Notes under the pieces: generated by a model
What the model was told of the DNA's origin: nothing
Seen by the model: only the letters and a program-made list of their open reading frames with translations
Database searches by the model: none
Source: Piscinibacter sp050175855
GTDB lineage: Bacteria; Pseudomonadota; Gammaproteobacteria; Burkholderiales; Burkholderiaceae_C
Reading direction: 5' to 3'
NCBI RefSeq assembly: GCF_050175855.1
Contig: NZ_JBFXIO010000275.1
Coordinates: forward strand, 1-7,176
Length of the DNA stretch: 7,176 bases
Made by a program: the position numbers and the translations under genes
Part shown: piece by piece, positions 4,403 to 7,176 of the stretch
Layout of the letters: each line of letters opens with the position of its first letter
Position numbering within the stretch: position 1 is the stretch's first letter

Positions 4403-5401
4403 ATGCACGCCACTCTCCCCCTTCTCGTCCGCTCCGACTTCCCGGCCCTGCGCCGCCGAGTCGTCGACACCCTGCAGATCAACCTCGGCTACCGCTGCAA
4501 CCAGAGTTGCCAGCACTGCCACGTCAACGCCGGGCCGAACCGCACCGAGGAGATGTCGCGCGACACCATCGACGCCGTCGTCGCCTTCCTGGCCGCCAGC
4601 CCCGAGGTGCGCACGCTCGACCTGACTGGCGGCGCCCCGGAGCTCAACCGCCACTTCCGCTCGCTCGTCGTGGCGGCCCGCTCGCGCGGCGTGCGCGTGA
4701 TCGACCGCTGCAACCTGACGATCCTGGAGGAACCCGGCCAGGTGGGCCTGTCCGAGTTCCTGGCCGCGCATGGCGTCGAAGTGGTGGCCTCGATGCCCTG
4801 CTACCTGGAAGACAACGTCGACCGCCAGCGCGGCAAGGGCACCTTCGACGCCAGCATCCGGGGACTGCAGCGGCTCAACGCGCTGGGCTACGGCCGGCCC
4901 GGGACCGGCCTGACCCTGAACCTCGTCTACAACCCGCAGGGCGCCACCCTGCCGCCGCCGCAGGAGGCGCTGGAGCGAGACTACAAGCGGCACCTGGCGG
5001 CGCACTTCGGCGTGGTCTTCAACCAGCTGTTCACACTGGCCAACATGCCGATCCAGCGCTTCGGCTCGATGCTGGTGTCCAAGGGCCAGTTCAACAGCTA
5101 CATGAGCCTGCTGCGCAGCGCCCACCACGAGGCCAACCTCGACCAGGTGATGTGCCGCAGCCTGGTCAGCGTGGACTGGCAGGGCTACCTCTATGACTGC
5201 GACTTCAACCAGCAGCTCGGCCTGCCCATCCGCGATGCAGGCAAGCCGCGCCTGCACCTCAGCGAGATCACGGCCAGCCAGTTGGAAGACCAGCCCATCC
5301 GCGTCGCCGACCACTGTTTCGGCTGCACCGCAGGGCAGGGTTCGAGCTGTGGCGGCGCGCTGGCCGACGGCACCGCGGCGGCGCCGTCATGCGGCGCCTG
5401 A
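4403..5401 (+). CDS. arsS: ArsS-family radical SAM protein (arsenosugar biosynthesis)
   Basis: The 332-residue protein starts MHATLPLLVRSDFPALRRR. A GTG seven codons upstream (4382) is in frame but lies at the predicted transcription start, so the ATG is preferred. The radical SAM cluster motif is C32-x3-C36-x2-C39 in YRCNQSCQHCHVNAG, and LTGGAPE (74-80) is the SAM-contacting GGE-like loop. The second half is the Cys-rich domain typical of the family. It contains CRSLVSVDWQGYLYDCDFNQ (251-270), with C251 and C266, and a terminal HCFGCTAGQGSSCGG (304-318), with C305, C308 and C316, likely ligands of an auxiliary iron-sulfur cluster. ArsS proteins combine methylated arsenic with the 5'-deoxyadenosyl moiety of SAM to form arsenosugar precursors. 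No arsM methyltransferase is seen in this window, so the substrate here is inferred from family only. It is the first gene of the rightward operon. Confidence 0.9.
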   Translation: MHATLPLLVRSDFPALRRRVVDTLQINLGYRCNQSCQHCHVNAGPNRTEEMSRDTIDAVVAFLAASPEVRTLDLTGGAPELNRHFRSLVVAARSRGVRVIDRCNLTILEEPGQVGLSEFLAAHGVEVVASMPCYLEDNVDRQRGKGTFDASIRGLQRLNALGYGRPGTGLTLNLVYNPQGATLPPPQEALERDYKRHLAAHFGVVFNQLFTLANMPIQRFGSMLVSKGQFNSYMSLLRSAHHEANLDQVMCRSLVSVDWQGYLYDCDFNQQLGLPIRDAGKPRLHLSEITASQLEDQPIRVADHCFGCTAGQGSSCGGALADGTAAAPSCGA

Positions 5402-5453
5402 GTTGCCTTACTCGATCCACCCCGCCCCTTTACCTGAACCGTTGGACCACCCC

Positions 5454-6353
5454 ATGACCCAGCCCGCCACCCGCCGATCGGCCCTGTCCCGCCTCGCGCG
5501 CCTCGCCGCCAGCGCCACCCTGGCCTTCGCCGCGCTCGGCAGCGCCCACGCGGCCGACGACATGCTGCGCTTCGGCGTCGGCCTGTACCAGCCCGACAAG
5601 GAGAAGAACGACGCCACCTACCGCCCGCTGGCCGAGCACCTGGCACGCCAGCTCGGCCGCCCGGTCAAGCTCTACACGGTGGACACCTGGGAAGGCCTGG
5701 CCAAGTCGCTGGCCAACGGCGAGACCGACATCGCGCTGATGGGACCCTGGGGCTACGTCCTGGCCAACCACGTGGCGGGCGCCCAGGCTGTGGCGTCGAT
5801 CCTGTACGACGGCAAGCCGGAGTACTTCGCCATCATGGTCACGCACCCCAAGTCGGGCATCAAGAACATTGCCGATCTCAAGGGCCGCACCTTCGCCTTC
5901 GGTGACAAGGGGTCCACCTCGGGCTACCTGATCCCATACCACCACTTCCAGAAGAACGGCATCGACCCCGACAAGTATCTCGGCCGGGTGCTCAACACCA
6001 AGCACCAGGCCATCGAGATGCAGGTCACGCGCGGCGAGATCGACGCCGGTGCCGACTACAACCGCAACCGCGATGCCATGATTTCCGAAGGCCTGATCAA
6101 GGCCGCCGACAGCGTGGTCTTCTGGACCTCCGACCCGCTGCCCAATGACGCCGTCGCGGTGCGCGCCGATCTGGCCAAGGACGCAGCCTTCGTTGCCAAG
6201 CTGCGCGCGGCGCTGGCGTCCGTCGGCCCCGAGCTCAGTCGCACACCCAACCTGCTGCCACCGCGCTACACCGGCTTCATCGCCAAGGACAACGCGTTCT
6301 ACCGTCCGATCCGCGACGCCGGTCTGGCCACCGGGAAACTGGTCACCCAGTGA
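5454..6353 (+). CDS. phnD: PhnD-type periplasmic phosphate/phosphonate-family binding protein
   Basis: This 299-residue protein starts at an ATG followed by an export signal with an Arg-rich n-region (TRRSALSRLARLA), a hydrophobic core and a cleavage site after S-A-H-A (about residue 33). The frame is open further upstream, but that overlaps arsS. The mature domain begins LRFGVGLYQPDK and shows the class features: WEGLAKSLANGETDIALMGPWGYVLA (79-104), DLKGRTFAFGDKGSTSGYLIPYHHF (141-165) with the S-T-S-G anion-binding turn, and VTRGEIDAGADYN (191-203). It should deliver an oxyanion such as phosphonate, phosphite, phosphate or arsenate to the permease encoded next. The mature protein has no cysteine, so binding of arsenite through thiols, as in AioX, is unlikely. 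It lies 52 bases after arsS, and the ribosome-binding site is weak. The stop overlaps the next start. Confidence 0.9.
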   Translation: MTQPATRRSALSRLARLAASATLAFAALGSAHAADDMLRFGVGLYQPDKEKNDATYRPLAEHLARQLGRPVKLYTVDTWEGLAKSLANGETDIALMGPWGYVLANHVAGAQAVASILYDGKPEYFAIMVTHPKSGIKNIADLKGRTFAFGDKGSTSGYLIPYHHFQKNGIDPDKYLGRVLNTKHQAIEMQVTRGEIDAGADYNRNRDAMISEGLIKAADSVVFWTSDPLPNDAVAVRADLAKDAAFVAKLRAALASVGPELSRTPNLLPPRYTGFIAKDNAFYRPIRDAGLATGKLVTQ

Positions 6354-7176
6354 GTACGCCGCCTTCTGACCCTGCGGGGTCTGCGGCCGTTGCCTTGCCG
6401 GCCCGGGCAGTGTCCCTCGGCGGGCGTCGTGCGCCAGCGGGGCGCTGGACCGCCCTGCCCGCGCTGCTGCTGGCCTGCGCCGTGCTCGTGCTGGCTAGCC
6501 TGTGGACGCTGGCGGCCGAGGACGAACTGAGCCTGGGTCGCAAGCCCTGGCAGAACCTGACCAAGACGCTGGCCGAGATGTCGGAACCCAGTTTCCTGCG
6601 GGTCTGGTTTGGCAACCCCAATCTGCAGGTGCGTGATGCCGACGGGCAGGTGCTGCGCGTGGAAGACCAGCGCGCCACCGAAGTGCGCTATCTGCAGGGC
6701 GTGAGCCGTGCGCTGTGGACCACCCTGCGCATCGCGACGCTGGGCACGGTGCTGGCGGCGCTGATCGCCTTGCCGCTGGGGTTGCTGGCCGCCCGCAACT
6801 TGCACGCCCCGCGCGCCCTGTCGTGGGGCGCGAAAGGCGTGCTGGACGCACTGCGGTCCATCCACACGCTGGTCTTCGGCCTGCTCTTCGTCGGCATCGT
6901 CGGTCTGGGCGCGACGGCCGGCATCCTGGCCGTGGCGGCGCACTCGGCCGGCACGCTGGGCAAGCTGCTGGCCGAGGCCATCGAGTCGCTGGACATGCAG
7001 CCGGTGGATGCTGTGCGCGCCACCGGCGCGACGCCCGCGCAGGTGTTTTTCCTGGGCGTCTGGCCGGCGGTGCTGCCGCAGTTCGTCTCGCAGGTCTTGT
7101 ACGTGTGGGAGTTCAACATCCGCGACTCCACGATCCTGGGCCTCGTCGGCGCGGGCGGCCTGGGCCTGCTGCTGTC
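6350..7176 (+). CDS. phnE: PhnE-type ABC transporter permease (3' partial)
   Basis: A frame beginning at the GTG that overlaps the phnD stop (GTGA) stays open to the window end: 275 complete codons. No in-frame ATG occurs before codon 77, so the GTG is the likely start and is translationally coupled to phnD. The layout is a proline-rich cytoplasmic tail (1-32), TM1 (about 33-55), a periplasmic segment, then GVSRALWTTLRIATLGTVLAALIALPLGLLAARN (117-150) opening the permease core. TM LVFGLLFVGIVGLGATAGILAVAAHSAG (174-201) and the EAA cytoplasmic loop LAEAIESLDMQPVDAVRATGATPAQVF (207-233) follow, then WEFNIRDSTILGLVGAGGLG (253-272), which closely fits PhnE. The ATPase (PhnC) is not upstream and may be beyond the window. 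Confidence 0.9.
   Translation, partial: MSTPPSDPAGSAAVALPARAVSLGGRRAPAGRWTALPALLLACAVLVLASLWTLAAEDELSLGRKPWQNLTKTLAEMSEPSFLRVWFGNPNLQVRDADGQVLRVEDQRATEVRYLQGVSRALWTTLRIATLGTVLAALIALPLGLLAARNLHAPRALSWGAKGVLDALRSIHTLVFGLLFVGIVGLGATAGILAVAAHSAGTLGKLLAEAIESLDMQPVDAVRATGATPAQVFFLGVWPAVLPQFVSQVLYVWEFNIRDSTILGLVGAGGLGLLL

Noticed and set aside
4310..5314. A 334-codon open frame on the minus strand opposite arsS
   Set aside because: Its translation is a Val/Ala/Gln/His-rich shadow of GC-rich codons with no domain, while the opposite strand encodes a clear radical SAM protein.
4403..5401. Selenoprotein form of ArsS
   Set aside because: There is no in-frame TGA before the terminal stop and the Cys-rich tail uses ordinary cysteine codons.
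5454..6353. AioX-type arsenite sensor rather than a transport protein
   Set aside because: The mature protein has no cysteine for arsenite, a PhnE permease follows it directly, and no two-component genes are nearby.
1..7176. CRISPR arrays, insertion sequences, tRNA or rRNA genes
   Set aside because: I scanned for regularly spaced repeats, transposase-like proteins and terminal repeats, and RNA-gene signatures, and saw none.

Overview
The window is GC-rich DNA with the gene style of a betaproteobacterium, probably of the order Burkholderiales. This rests on protein style, codon use and a guaA-like attachment site; no rRNA or marker gene is present to confirm it. It falls into three parts.

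Left part (1-2504), apparently ordinary chromosome: the C-terminal end of a thiamine-diphosphate enzyme (+); a convergent PEBP/YbhB-type protein (-); then, divergent from it, an 'amino acid synthesis' (DUF1185) protein followed 2 bases later by a GT-B glycosyltransferase (+).

Middle part (2505-3060), about 550 bases with no convincing gene. It opens with a minus-strand sequence ending like the 3' end of guaA (codons for I-E-W-E-stop). Next to it are three copies of TTTACCGTCA and a tandem 10-base repeat. This looks like the distal attachment end of an island inserted at guaA; no integrase lies in the window.

Right part (3061-7176), two divergent operons. The leftward one encodes a small NrtS-like membrane protein, an ECF sigma factor and a 70-residue zinc-binding anti-sigma factor, tightly packed (one stop-start abutment and one 7-base overlap). 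The rightward one encodes a radical SAM protein of the ArsS (arsenosugar biosynthesis) family, a PhnD-type periplasmic binding protein and a PhnE-type permease that runs off the window.

The most interesting observation is in the 227-base gap between these operons. It contains two outward-facing promoter-like elements with the same architecture, TGTAAG-N17-CGTC, one for each operon. This has the form of an autoregulated ECF regulon: the sigma factor would drive its own operon and the arsS-phnD-phnE operon, with a redox- or thiol-sensitive zinc anti-sigma as the switch. Such a link between an ECF/ZAS pair, an NrtS-like transporter, arsenosugar chemistry and an oxyanion-type ABC importer is inferred from sequence and is not one I know to be described.
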